From Annona cherimola (Eukaryota > Streptophyta > Magnoliopsida > Magnoliales > Annonaceae): a stretch of 64,000 nucleotides of DNA. Shown one piece after another: positions 1 through 11,664 of the stretch. The notes below the pieces were generated by a model. The model had not been told where the DNA came from. It saw only the letters and a list, made by a program, of their open reading frames with translations, and did no database searches. The stretch's first letter is position 1, and each line of letters begins with the position of its first letter. The DNA is taken from positions 39,232,012 through 39,296,011 of the forward strand of contig CM059971.1 in NCBI GenBank assembly GCA_030490835.1, in the 5' to 3' direction. A program made the position numbers and the translations under genes.

Positions 1-2272
1 CATAATTAACGTGATTCAGGCTTTCTGCAAATGGATTCTGCTTTCCAGAAAGGTAAAAATACCAAAATAAATAGAAAAATTAAATATTTCATGATGAAAA
101 TATTTATTTTGGTTAATTCATGTAGTTATTGAGGTATGGTAGAAATTTCAGATCAAAACTACTTGATTTGATATTAATTCAAGATTTTGATATTTCAGTA
201 CGCCTGATTTCAGCATATGTGGTTAGTTTGAGAAAAAAATCAAAAAGAAATATGAAACCTATGTATAAATTATCCAAATTTATTTATGTGTTAAATCCTT
301 AAATATGTATTAAGAAAAGTGGGATTATATCCTGAAATTTCGGATTTATAAATCTGCTTAGGGTTATGTGTCAAGAGACACGTTAAATGGGTGAAAAATG
401 GGTTCCAAAGTTACTATTTTGGAAACCTATGATTAGTGAATTTAAATTTCATAAAATACTCAAAGTATAGTGTTAATTAAGGATAATTATCATGCTGAAA
501 TATGGATTAAATTTATGACTTGGGAAATTTTATGAAATGCCTCATATACGTGTTGTTAAATGGCTATATGTGATAGGATAGACATGCATGAGTGGTAAAT
601 GACCTAAGTAATTCGGTTTTGTGCAAAAATGCATGAAAATATGATAAATGTTATGAATATATTTTTTTTTAGAATTTCATGATGTTAATCTCAAATTTTG
701 GGATTAATTAATGAGGCTTAAGGCAACAACGGGTGCTTAAAATGAGCAACGATGTTTGAATTTTGAAAAATAAGTGGAAAATGGCTTAAGGAAGATAATG
801 AGCTATTAAATAATGGTTATTGAATGATTATTAAGCGATTGGATGATTACCCTATTTACGGGATTAAATAGGGTGTGTAAAAGCTCATCAATAAGTATGT
901 GTTATATGGGTATAACGACTTGAGAAGTTGAAGGAATTATGTATGTTAAAGAAAATGGGTTGGAAAACTGAGTTGAATGCAAGCAAAGGAAATATATGAA
1001 TTTTATATCATTCTTATATGTATAGGCAAAGGCAAAGGGATAAGCGAAACGGGAAGCTAAGCAAGCAAGGTAAGCAAGCAGCTTTCTAAATAATTTTGGT
1101 TTTCATTACAAGGTATTTAAGGATGACCATTCCTTGTTTTTATGAGTATTGAAATGTTTATTTCTGTTGAAATAAATGATTGCTTATGGTTTTGCAATTA
1201 TGCATGAAATGTGTTTAAACATGAGTTTATACGATGTTTCATTGAAATGGTGTTTAAAAATGATGGTACAAAGAATTCTCTACATGAGAATGACAAGTTC
1301 CATGTGTAAGAGGGTATATAATGCCGGGGTGACTAAAAGTCATGCATGGAATGGAAATCAAGTAGGCTAGTAGAGGTAGTAAGTGGACAAAGAGTCCCCC
1401 TTGACGTCACCAAGTCGGAAAGGACCGGTGAGGTAGGCTAGTCGAGGTAGTAAGTGGACAAGGAGTCTCCCTTAACGTTGCCAAGTCGGTAGGTCCGGCG
1501 CCAAGGATGGAAAGGATCATGTCATGAAAGAGGGTTCCCCGTGCTAGCGTACTGTCACACGAAGGATAACGTCATCAATGGAAATGATGAATTTGCACAT
1601 CCAATGTTTATGAAATGTTTACGAATGGTTTACGTGAATGGTTTTTCATGAAATGTTTATGCAAATTTTATGAAAAAGTTTTTGCTCCGCAGGTAGTTGA
1701 TCACTTGCTAAGTGTCTCTACTGAATGGAGGAAAATATTTTTAAAGAATGTTGTTTTCAAAATGAATTGCATGAAAACCCTAAGCTTGCTTATTGAGTTG
1801 AATTTCAACTCACGTTTTGTTTTCCAAACCCATAGACAGGGGAAAGGAAGGAGACAAGGAGCACAGGTGAAGATTCAAGGATGAACGAATTCCATGAGTA
1901 CCTGTATATGAACTTATGAATGTTAATAATTAAATTGTTATTCAATATTGTAGAAGGATTATGTTATGTTTTATGCCTATGGATTGGCGAAATTTTTTTA
2001 TTGGTAAATGCTAAGGCATGAAATATCATAATATGGTTAAGTATGAAGATTATGAGATGACATGTGTAACTCTCAAATGATATAATGGCCTAAAATGGCA
2101 TTTGATGGAAACAAAATGTATAAATGATATAAAATCCTAAGGAGATAGGATTAAGTGGATAAATATCCGTTAAAAATCGCCGTGTGACAGGGCAACAATC
2201 TTGATCACGTTTACCAATCAATCCGATCTTGAGGTAAGGGCTAGGATGTGACGCTCGGGCTGGGGCGCCACA
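1..2272 (+). mobile_element. Giant-LTR family, copy L1, 3' part (left end outside window)
   Basis: Non-coding AT-rich DNA homologous to about 18,700-22,703 of copy L4, but shorter. It ends with the family terminus GGGGCGCCACA. Landmarks shared with other copies are: an exon-like block after TATAG at about 1,024 that ends AAG/GTAAGCAAGC near 1,070; the core around CACTTGCTAAGTGT (about 1,704); an acceptor-like TAG/ACAGG near 1,835; and the terminal hairpin region GGCAACAAT near 2,190. The orientation is forward, taken from the position of TATA boxes in the complete copies. The TSD cannot be tested because the left end is missing. Short ORFs here (for example 1,615-1,884) show no family and are not counted as genes. 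Confidence 0.75.
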
Positions 2273-2477
2273 GTACGCTAGCTACGCGACCATCGCATCA
2301 TCCTGCTCCCATTTCAGGGAGGGCGCTGCCAACCATTGGCCTATGTTAGTGACTTGATCACACTAAAGGGGGGACAACTGGTCCACTTACACCTCTAAAG
2401 TGGACCTAGTTTCTTGTGCACCATGATGATAGACATGCTAGCATGCTTTTGATAACTAGCAAAAATGCGAGGTATCA
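2273..2477 (-). mobile_element. Fragment of a reverse-oriented giant-family LTR
   Basis: The segment resembles about 8,020-8,200 of the reverse solo LTR: an ACGCTAGCTA block, then CTCCCATTTCAGGGAG, then a 'gtccacttac' block. It is cut on the left by copy L1 and on the right by the gypsy LTR that starts TGACGAG at 2,478. It is best read as a remnant of an older LTR into which both neighbours inserted. Confidence 0.55.
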
Positions 2478-3456
2478 TGACGAGTTGCATATATGTCAAT
2501 TAAAATGTTCTCTATTTACGCAAGTATACATGTCGTATCAAGTAATAAAGAGTGAGTAGAGTATCGTTCCCTCGAGGAATTGTTAACCGAAATTATTAAT
2601 TAGTTTAATTGCTTTTAGTGGGTAGAAAATTCTGAGTTTATGAATTTAAACTAAAGCTAACAACTGCAATAAGAAATCAGAGTAGAGTTCACGGAACTGC
2701 TGGATACTAGAAACGGGATTACTAATCAGGGATGACAGATAGATAGTTCAGAATTCTTGAATCTAAACTATATCGCATTGGTTCTTTTTAATTGGATTGT
2801 GTATGGATTTACTAGCCCAAGTTCAATACTCTCTATATATGTCTTCCAACACTAAATAAAGATAATTACACCCTATTTAATTGCTATGTTCTCATGCCAT
2901 TAAATAAAGTAAAATTGATAAATTCATAACCTGTTTAGTGACTACATAGGGTTTAACGGTATATTCCTATCCGTTTAACAACTCCCCTTATAAAGAGAAA
3001 ACCTATGCCCTGCACATGGACCTAGTAGAGATTTTCCTCTTCCAAGGATAAATCAAGCAATTAAATCATCTTACAGGATAGCTAATCTTGTAAAAAGTAT
3101 TAAAAACACACATGCAAAGGTAAATCATAGATAATCATATATAAAATCAAATATTCATTCCTGAATTTCAAAGAACCAAGACAATATAGTTTAAAGTTCG
3201 ATTCATCCTAACTATCAATCTAATGGAGGTTTAGTTCAAAGACATGATCATAACATCCATTATATCCATATTGAAAGTATCCATAAAAACAGAGAAAGAG
3301 AAATAGAAAGAATAAGAGAAAACTGGTTTTCCGGCGGCTTCCACTAACGGAGTTGAATCCTTTCTTGAATCTGTGCTTTGATCGCATTTTTGTCTTTCTC
3401 TTCTGTGAAATTCCGTTTTTGGGCTCTCTCTCTGGTCGTCTTTCGCACGCAAACCC

Positions 3457-3466
3457 CTAGGATCTA
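3457..3466 (-). promoter_or_regulatory. LTR TATA box (gypsy-type LTR)
   Basis: The plus strand reads 'ctatttata', so TATAAATAG on the minus strand, within the gypsy-type LTR. GGCGCCTAGGCGCC-like palindromes lie immediately upstream in the direction of transcription. The right-hand copy has the weaker TTTAAATAG at about 62,382. Confidence 0.5.
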
Positions 3467-3716
3467 TTTATAGATTGGCATTGCGCAACACACGCACTGA
3501 AATCTGCGCATACGGATGCGTATTGGCGCCTAGGCGCCCCTAGCTGACGCCTAGCCGCCAACTCTCTATGTGTCGGGCAACTTGGAACTTTTCTGCAAAC
3601 CCTAGGAGTTCATGCCTTGGCGCCTTGGCACCCCTGACTAGCACCTAGGCGCCAACTCTCTGGAGGTTTCATGACTTGGAGCTTCTTCTGGACACACCTG
3701 TGTGATCATGTACATG

Positions 3717-6572
3717 TGTGGCGCCCCGAACCGAGGCGTCACATTTGTCCTTACTCCAAGATTTTGTCAATTGGTAAGTGTGAATTAGGATTATTGCCCT
3801 GATCACGCGGCGGGTACTTAATTGGATCTTGTTCAAAAAAAATTTCTTTTTCTTTTATCACATAGAGACACATACTTATCATCAAATTTCAATTATCATT
3901 GATAACATTCATACTTGTTTTTGTACAATACAGGTTATTTTAACCTGGTCATTTCATACATACATAATTTGAAAACTCCTTACCATATGTTCCAAAGGAT
4001 TTCACACTTTATGTTGATGGTTTTAAGAATTTGCTTACAAGCAAGCAAGTTCTTTATGATGCTGTTTCAAAAGGATTTTATAAGAAAAAGGGAGTTTTTC
4101 CCTTTTCACAAAGTGATATTTGCAAACAAGTTCTGAGTTTTATCTCTACAGGATTTTGCGAAAAACAACTATGTTTATGAAAAAAAAAGAAAAAGGGATT
4201 TGATTCATAAAAAAAATTAGTTTTTCCATGCCACGACACTTAAACATAAACGATGATTTGGACATGGTCCATCTGTTTGAAGTGGTGTTAGAAAAGTTTT
4301 AATTTCCATTAAATATGAAAATATTTCAAAAATACTTCAAAAATGTTTACATAGATGTTTCTAAAGAGGATTTAAGGGTGGCCAACCAGATAAATTGATT
4401 TCATAAAATGATTTGATTTCGGGTTGCTAAAATAGCATACAAAAGGCTATGCAAGCCTCTCTTTATGTAAAAATGATAAGAAGGATATGTGGACAAGGAT
4501 ATGATGCCAAGATGAATAAATGGGAATAATGCAATTCCATAAACTTTGTGGGCAAAAGGCCCCGAAATGGAAACAAAGAAAATGATTGTGAAATACGTTG
4601 TTTATTCTTAAAAATTCAAAAGCTCTGAAGTTTCTTTATCATGATGATTTTAAGATTTATTATAAGCAACTTTTTTTAGAAAAGATTGTTTTCTCAAACA
4701 ATTCAAATGCTTATAAAAATGTTTTTAAAAGAATTTAAGGGTGGTCATCCTAAAACTAGATTTCAAATGATAACTTGTTTAAAGTATGCGCGCTCACTTT
4801 ACAAGTTGACACGGACTGCGGCCTATGATGTTTTTCAAGATGATTTAAAAGGACACGGACTGCGGTCTATGGTGTTTTTCAATATAGTTTAAAAGGACAT
4901 GGGCTACGATCTGTGATGTTTTAAACCACACGAACTACGGTTTGTGATATTTCATGAGAATTATGCTAGTATATGGACATCTATGATGATGTATGGTGCA
5001 CCAATATAAGGAATAGGCCGATTGCCGAGCATAATCGGAGATGGACCAGGGCCCACTCTACATATGGCCAAGTCGCTAAGAGGCGACAAGAGGCCAGCGA
5101 TGCCCTCCCTGAGATAGGAGAAGGATTAAGGAACAGCTGTCTGACTAGCGTGCTGTTAAGGATTCTCTTCCAAATGGTAAAATGATCACTTGCTAAGTGT
5201 CACTACTGGATGGGGAGAAAGACATTTGCATATGTTTTGCTTGTGAAAAACCTAGAGGCTGAAAAATAAAAGCATTTATACAAAAAGTTATCCTAAATGG
5301 GATTTTATGAGCCATTATGAACAAGTTTACCCTAAAAACAGGGTGTTTTACACAAAAGTGTAAATATCAAAGATCAGATGAAATGATTTCTATGCAAATG
5401 CTTTCATGAAAATGGATTATGTGTTTTCGTCTTGTTGCTATAACAAGCCCAAAATGGGGATTACGAAAAAGGATTTATGTGGAAAAATATTTTTGGACAT
5501 AAAAATGTCCGTTGCCAAAAAGAATATCTATGGAAAAATATTTTAGGACATATGAATGTCCGTTTCCAAAAGAGTTTATGTGGAAAAATATTTTGGACAT
5601 AAAAATGTCCGTTTCCAAAGAGGGTTTATATGGAAAATATTTTTGGACATAAAAATGTCCATTGCCAGAGAAGGCCTAAGTCAAAAATATTTTAGGACAT
5701 ATGAATGTCTGTTGCAAAAAATAGTTTGTGTAAAAAATATTTTAGGACATAAAAATGTCCATTGCCAAAGAAAGATTTTGTCAAAAATGTTTTAGGACGT
5801 AAAATGTCCACTGGCTAAAGGAATTTATGAGAAAAATATTTTGGACGTAAAACGCCCGTTGGCAAATGAAGTTTTTATGTAAAATGTCTTGGAACATTAA
5901 AATTGTTCACACAAGACCAAAGAGAATTACCTAAAAAAGGGTAAAACGCATATGTTTTGCCTTTGAAAGCCTAGACGCGGCATTCAAAAAGGTTTTGAAA
6001 ATGTTTTAAAGGAAAGTGCTTGCCTAGAGATAAAATGCTTGCTTACTGAGTAATCACTTACGTTTTATTTTTCCAAATCTTAGACAGGTGCAGGGAAGCT
6101 CAAGAGGTTGAGAACCTGAGCATTAAAGAAAGGTATAAGATGGTAATCATGTGAGTTAAAATGATTAGCTGTGATGAATGGGATGGTATGCTTTAAAGTT
6201 TTAAGGTATGTTGACGTATGTGAACTTATTTAAAGTTCTAAGTTCTATGAGAACTGATGGTTGAATGTATGTATTTATGGAATGAAAATATCATGATTAG
6301 GTCTAGAGGAACTTTAATGTAGAAGAGCAAGTTGAGATGTTGTGAATGATATGTGCAATTGATTACAAGTCTATTATCCCTTGTAAGATGAATGGAGTGA
6401 AATGCAAAGAAATGAAATGATGAATGAAAAGGAATTAAACGAAAAAAAATTTAGACGAGATCTAATTAAGTACCCGCCGTGTGATTAGGGCAACAATCCT
6501 GATTCACATTTACCAATCGATAAGATCTTGGAGTAAGGCTTAAGATGTGACGTCCCGGGTTGGGGCACCACA
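3717..6572 (+). mobile_element. Giant-LTR family, copy L2, with inverted ends
   Basis: The insertion splits the gypsy LTR: flanking sequence before 3,717 and after 6,572 is contiguous in the right-hand LTR copy (about 62,600). Positions 3,717 to about 3,980 are the terminus in reverse (TGTGGCGCCCCGAACC...). From about 3,990 to 6,572 the sequence runs forward and ends GGGGCACCACA, so both ends are versions of the same LTR terminus in opposite orientation. The U3, TATA box and first exon-like block are absent. No matching TSD was found (ACATG against GCGCC). It contains the GGACTGCGGTC repeats (4,805-4,950), the CTCCCTGAGATAGGAG hairpin near 5,106 and the GGACAT/ATGTCC minisatellite. It lacks coding capacity. 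Confidence 0.65.
5475..5866 (+). repeat. Minisatellite with GGACAT...ATGTCC hairpin units
   Basis: About seven units of 55-60 bp each contain GGACAT, three to five bases, then ATGTCC, followed by GTTGCC- or CATTGCC-like sequence and a GGAAAAATATTTT spacer. The inverted repeat is kept in most units while the spacer drifts. A related array occurs in copy L4 at about 21,515-21,790. The ORF at 5,556-5,795 is a by-product of this repeat. Confidence 0.8.
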
Positions 6573-6935
6573 GCGCCAGAAATCGATGCCGAGGCGCCAA
6601 TGTCCTTGGGTACAATCGAGGTCTTGTTTTGCCCTACTTGCTTCCTTCTTTATCCCATCATTCTTCAAAGTGGTTAGTTACCTCTCTTTTCCTGCAAAAA
6701 CAACTTAAAACAAATAAATGTACTTATAAATGATGAGATGAAAATACGAAAAACCAAAAACCACAAAATTTGCCCCAAATTACACTAAAAATGCATCAAA
6801 TCTCAATGCGATGCATGAAATGCAAAATGAATGAAAACTGAGCTAAATGGGTGGAAATTCACCAAATTCTATTGGACTAACATTCAAAACTAGTCTGAAA
6901 TGATCCGTGACAACTCGCATTTTTACGAGTTATCA

Positions 6936-7269
6936 ACCCCCTTTTAAGGCATGATTTTTTTGGCAAAAAATTATTTAATGACAATTAACAATCTTAGTCC
7001 TGGAAACCATTCCTCTAGATTCATTTTATATGTACAAACAGTTACAAGTTGATACTCAATAGTTTACCCCCTTTACGAGCCCTCTTCAGTTCATGAGATA
7101 GACACCTCTAGACCTAAAAACTAGTCAGGTAAGCCGTTTTTGGGTCTTATTCGTTCCATAACTCTGTTTCATCTTGCTATTAGAAGGGAACAACGAGATG
7201 ATCTTCAGATTCCCATTTTCGTTTATCCAATGCAAGCTAATATCACCGTCCCCAGTGGAGTCGCCAAGC
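6936..7269 (-). mobile_element. Internal remnant between two different gypsy LTRs
   Basis: Only 334 bp separate the left gypsy LTR from the next LTR. The left edge carries a polypurine-tract-like stretch for the left LTR. The right edge (7,248-7,269), read on the minus strand, gives CTTGGCGACTCCACTGGGGA, which resembles a primer-binding block seen after 5' LTRs of some Tat-type elements (recalled, not checked). No gag or pol is left. The two bounding LTRs are not alike, so this looks like two elements fused by an internal deletion. Confidence 0.45.
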
Positions 7270-10200
7270 TGTAGTACCCCTCTTGAATGCTACGATGGGC
7301 TAGGACTTCTCTCTAGCCTTGTGAAATTTGGGCTTGATCAGGTGTGCTGAAACCTATAGCTTAATAAGAAGATGGTTAGTATGTTACCAGAGGATAAGTG
7401 TTTGCAGAAAACGGACATGGGTTCATATTTTGGACTTCAAATATCTGGACCAACAATAGGTGCTCTGGAACTCTGCAATCTTGTGCAATAAATCATGTCA
7501 GTGACTGTTCTTTAAATAATATCAAAACATGTGTGTTTTCCCCATGGATTTGTTACCTCTATGTGGCGCCCCGAACCGAGGTGCCTAGAAGCCTTACTCC
7601 GGGATCGTTTTGATTGGTAAACGTGACTCAGGATTGTTGCCCTGATCACACGGCAGGATTTTTTTTTTCATCAATACATGGAAAATTTCCATCATTCATC
7701 CAATTTGAAATATATTTCACATAACACAGTTATGATCAAAAACTATTCCATAAACATTTTCATTGGAATAAAAATATTCCCTTTTCATCTCAAAATTATC
7801 ATCGTTGTCTTCATATAAAGTTTACATAAACATCATTTATATCAAAAACTACATAACACTTGGCATGCTGCCTTCATCATCATTTCCTGTCTGTTGTTGA
7901 AAAAGCATGGGTGAGTAATAATACTCAGTAAGCAAGCTATACATAATTTTTCAATCATTTTCATGCATTTCATAAAATGCAAATGCAATGCATACATAGC
8001 ATTCATGACATTCCTTTGGATGCAACGCTAGCTAGGCGCCCATCCCATACATGCTCCCATTTCAGGGAGGTCGCCGCCGGCCTGGGCCTATTAAGCGACT
8101 TGGCAATAGCGAGGGGGACATCCGGTCCGCTTACTACCTCGACTAAGGTTTATTCCTCATGCACATGCTTATTCTCATACACATGCCGGCATGATATTTG
8201 CAAATCATAAACAATTTCATAAAAAGCATTTAATAAATAATTTCACAAAACGAACTTCAGTTCATGTAAAGCAGTTATAGGTATGGCCAACCTTAAATAA
8301 ATTTCATAAAGCAACTTGCAAACAATTTCAAGCATTTTGGAAATAATTTGCAAAACATATAACTTGCTTACCTTCTTAGGAGGTGTCTTCGACCTTCTCT
8401 TTTCCTTTTCCTATTCAAGGACAAAGGATATTTCATTTCCTTTATTTAAGCTGCTTCCCATGTATGCTTTATAATAATTGGGCATTATTTCTTTACATAG
8501 ATATTTTTGTCCATAAATTCTTCAAAAATTCCATACTTATATTCAAATATTAATTTCCAAATTTTCTCCAAAATCACGCTGTTCACTGTAGCAAAATCAC
8601 TGTAGCATATCACTGTAATAAATTACTGTAGCAGATCACTGTATATCATTGGACATTTCTTATATTTTTAATTTATCATCATTTACTTGGCCAAAAAAAT
8701 CATTTTCTCCATATACTAAAAATCATCATAAATTCACTTAAGCATAATTCTTAATTTCAAAAATCATGAAATTAATATATCATTATTTCAACATCATATT
8801 TATCATAATCATACATCCCAAATCATCACTTATCAATTTTGGAGCATTATTTTCACATATCATATGCTATTTTGCCGAATACCCTATATTTGCTCCAAAT
8901 TTTTGATGTTTTGGCATAATTCCATTTAAACATTATATCTATACTTATTTTCTCATGATTGGGCATTATCTAAGCATGGTTTTACTTCATCTAACATTCA
9001 AAACAAGTTTGAGGGGAATCCACTTACCTCAAGCGAAGTTATGCCTCTTCAACTCGCCTTTTCTCACTCCAACCTTCGATTCTCCTCTTTCCTTAAGGCT
9101 AAAACGTGTGTGGATGGGAAATGAAGTTGCTCAAGTGATTTTTGAGCTGGGATGGTTGTTAATTTCGTCCATGGCCTGCTCCTCTATTTATAGGGGTCCA
9201 TTTTTCATGAATTTGCAATTTACCCCCTCTAGCTTAGGGTGTAAAATTGCAAAGGTGTTTTTTTCTAATTTCCAAAGGTGCCTTGAGCCAAGAGCAGCCA
9301 CCCTAGGCCTGCCCCAGCCCCCCTATAGCAGCCCTAATTTTCTACCTATTTTTTGATTTTTTTAAAATTAATTAAATTAAGCTAAATTAATCCTAGCCCT
9401 TGATTTATGATTTGGATGAATTTGGACCATTGATTTGGTCATGGTACCCCCCCTGCACGACCTGACATGTTGCTGCATTGCATTTAATTTTTTTAATTTT
9501 TATTTATTAATTTTAATTAAAGTCAAATACATAATTAATGAAAAAGTGAAGTTACTTTTTCACTTTGCATTTGACGTTTCATCTTGACCATTGATTTGTG
9601 ATTTTCATCACATCTTAGCCCATTCATCATGTCCATCATGAATTTTTAACCATCCATAAAAAATTTCATCGAATTCCGACGCCCGGATTGCAATTTATGA
9701 ATTTTTTTCTATTTTTTCACAAAAATCCAAACTTGGATTAAAATATCCAAAAGAATTGCTATTTTGTCTTGTAGTGATTAAATCTCTATTTTGTCTTTTT
9801 GTGATTAAGTTAATCCAAGTGATTAACTCTTAATCACGGGTCTTAGTCCTTGGTTACTATTCACATACACTATTCACGTGCACTATTCACGGGGTTAAAT
9901 TCCTAATCGCATTATTTCAATCTCCAATACACATATCCATCAATATAATTCATGAATTTTCATTTATTCATAAAATAATTACAATATTACAAATGTCGAA
10001 ATGACGCGTATACAGTCGAAACAACTCGTATACGGTCAGGGTTCCACACTCTATGACTGTATGTCTTGCTGAAAATAGCGGGACTATGTGAGCCCACCTT
10101 GCTATAACTTTAGAATTATGAAAAGTGTTAGTAATAGTTGAAATGAACTACAACATATAAACATAGCCATAATAGTTAAGGAATCTGCACAATATGATGG

Positions 10201-11022
10201 AGTTGCCACTTATCTTTAAGGGGAGATTAGACCCCCTTTTCATTGAATAAAAGCCACCAATCTTGCAGAGCATGAGTTCCGGTCTCTAGATCAAACAGTT
10301 ACAGCAACAATCTGCATGATCCGGATTAGCTACATGGACATGGAATGGAAATAGAAATCAAAATGATAAATAGAAATATGGAGAGAGTTGGAAGGAGCTG
10401 GAAGGGGAGGCTTAGGAAGCTGGAAATGAAGAGAGGAAGGTGGGAAGCAGAACTGAAGTTTGCATTATCTCTTCCTCCTCTTAGAATTCCTTTCCCTTGT
10501 GTGTCTTGGTTGCTGGAATGGTCCTCTATTTATAGAGGAGTTGGGCTGCTGTTGAAACGTGGGAAGTTCTCCACATGCGTTGGTTAATAGCATGTTGCTG
10601 CTGGTCATGAACTGCTGGATAAAATGTGTTTTGCCACATTTTTATTGTGCTAGAGAAGAACTGTTGCTGGGTTGGAGTTTGGAGGCTTCTCTTATGGGTC
10701 GTGTCCGGTTTTACTCCTGCTAGGTTGCTGTTGGGCTTACTGGAGGTTGAGGTGGGCTACTGGAGTGGGTCGTTCTGCTGGAGTTTGCTCCTTTGGGTCA
10801 TAACTGGATGAGCCCGTTAGTAGGCTGTTGAAGCTTTGCTCCTTAGGCTGTGCTGTGGAGCTTGGCTCCTGTGGGCTGAGCCTATTTTCTTGTGGGTTGT
10901 TGTAGCTTTGCTCCTATGGGTTGCTATGATGAGCCTATCTGGACTAGTGGAGTTTGGTTTCCTTAGCCTGCTTGATCGGTTCCTAGTGAATTTTATGAAC
11001 TAAAACTATTTCAGCATCAACA
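7270..11022 (-). mobile_element. Second gypsy-type LTR, interrupted at 7,562-10,048; right edge uncertain
   Basis: On the minus strand the LTR would end GGGGTACTACA at 7,270, directly before the primer-site-like block. A TATA box (CTCTATAAATAGAG on the minus strand, 10,525-10,538) supports this orientation. The other end is tentatively placed at 11,022, where the minus strand starts TGTTGATGC, but no second copy is present to confirm it. Without the nested solo LTR it would be about 1.26 kb. Short plus-strand ORFs at 10,345-10,811 are antisense to the LTR and look spurious. Confidence 0.4.
7562..10048 (-). mobile_element. Solo LTR of the giant family, short type (R3, 2,487 bp)
   Basis: The ends are TGTGGCGCC...TTCCACA with a perfect 5-bp TSD, CTCTA, at 7,557-7,561 and 10,049-10,053. 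No internal region is present, so it is a solo LTR or an LTR-only unit. Orientation is set by TATAAATAG on the minus strand near 9,190. About 155 nt downstream lies GAG/GTAAGTGG (about 9,024-9,033), then an exon-like block ending AAG/GTAAGCAAG (about 8,369), then AACAG/ACAGG (about 7,890). These landmarks align with copy 58,368-60,879. The ORF at 8,955-9,356 is antisense to the LTR leader and is not taken as a gene. Confidence 0.88.
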
Positions 11023-11441
11023 ATAAGAAAGATCTAAACAAATTTGAAGGAGGGAAAAGGCATAAAGGATGTTAGACACTGTTGAAGTTTGTCGACATCC
11101 TGAAGAACAATGGTTTCAAGGGAAAAAGGAACTAAAAAAATCAGCACTAAAATTTTACAAAAATTTTGAAGGAAAAAGGGGAAATTTTGATAAAATCTAA
11201 TGAATAAGTTTCGAAAATGTTCTCAGCAAAGGTAGATTTTGGAAATAAATACCTCTTGTGATGTTCCTAGTACAGCGATAGTTCAAGAGGAAGAGCATGC
11301 ATTAAAATTCTACGAAATTTTCAACTTTATCGGAAAGACAAGAAAAATCTGCAAAAAACCTAACAAAATTCATTTTTTGTTTTCTTTTGGTGGTAAATAG
11401 TAAGATGCAATAAAATCCAAGTCAAAAATTCAGAATGACCA

Positions 11442-11664
11442 AGGACAGGGGAAAGGTTGTTACTTTGATTTTAGCTTCAAGGTCTGGAAGTGACTTGAGA
11501 TCCTCAGAAGCGACGTAGTTGATGGTGGGATCCAGGGGTGCATGGGCTCCGCATTCTCGTTATTTTCACCAAGATCTAGCATATTTTGAATCGATGACCT
11601 TGGCTACCTTCTTTGGCCTCTCGAGCGTTGTTGGGAGGGCATTGTTGAGTGGTCTTAGAGCCAT
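11442..11664 (-). pseudogene. Decayed first exon, possibly of an ARM/TOG-type protein gene
   Basis: On the minus strand an ATG at 11,664 opens MALRPLNNALPTTLERPKK and continues to a TGA at 11,566-11,568. Coding-like sequence then resumes in other frames (ENAEPMHPW..., then DPTINYVASEDLKSLPDLEA) and ends at a donor-like AAA/GTAACA near 11,456. The order of these blocks recalls the N-terminus of plant ARM-repeat/TOG-like proteins, but this rests on memory of the family. At least two frame changes make it non-functional. The downstream exons are missing; the gypsy LTR ending near 11,022 lies where they would be. A TATTTAAAT stretch on the minus strand near 11,836 could be the old promoter. Confidence 0.4.

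Larger units (their letters stand above)
2478..6935 (-). mobile_element. Gypsy-type LTR (left copy), interrupted at 3,717-6,572
   Basis: Read on the minus strand this LTR starts TGATAACTCG (6,935) and ends CTCGTCA (2,478). It is homologous to 61,460-62,982 at the right edge (the GCAAGTATAC and GAGTATCGTTCCC blocks). Without the nested insertion it is about 1.6 kb. A purine-rich stretch, polypurine-tract-like, abuts it at 6,936-6,950 (AAGGGGG on the minus strand), as expected for a 3' LTR of a minus-strand element. A TATAAATAG on the minus strand lies near 3,457-3,466. Just upstream of it are several copies of a GGCGCC..GGCGCC palindrome (3,520-3,660 and 6,573-6,600). The terminal and polypurine sequences suggest the Tat/Athila part of Ty3/gypsy, from memory of such elements. 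Confidence 0.65.

Noticed and set aside
3231..3452. 73-codon minus-strand ORF in the left gypsy LTR
   Set aside because: It lies in the LTR region after the TATA box, has no counterpart of equal frame in the right-hand LTR and shows no domain.
5556..5795. ORF with a repeated peptide pattern (YFGHKNV/IFLDIKM)
   Set aside because: It is a translation of the GGACAT/ATGTCC minisatellite.
8955..9356. 133-codon plus-strand ORF
   Set aside because: It is antisense to the leader and TATA box of a solo LTR and shows no conserved domain.
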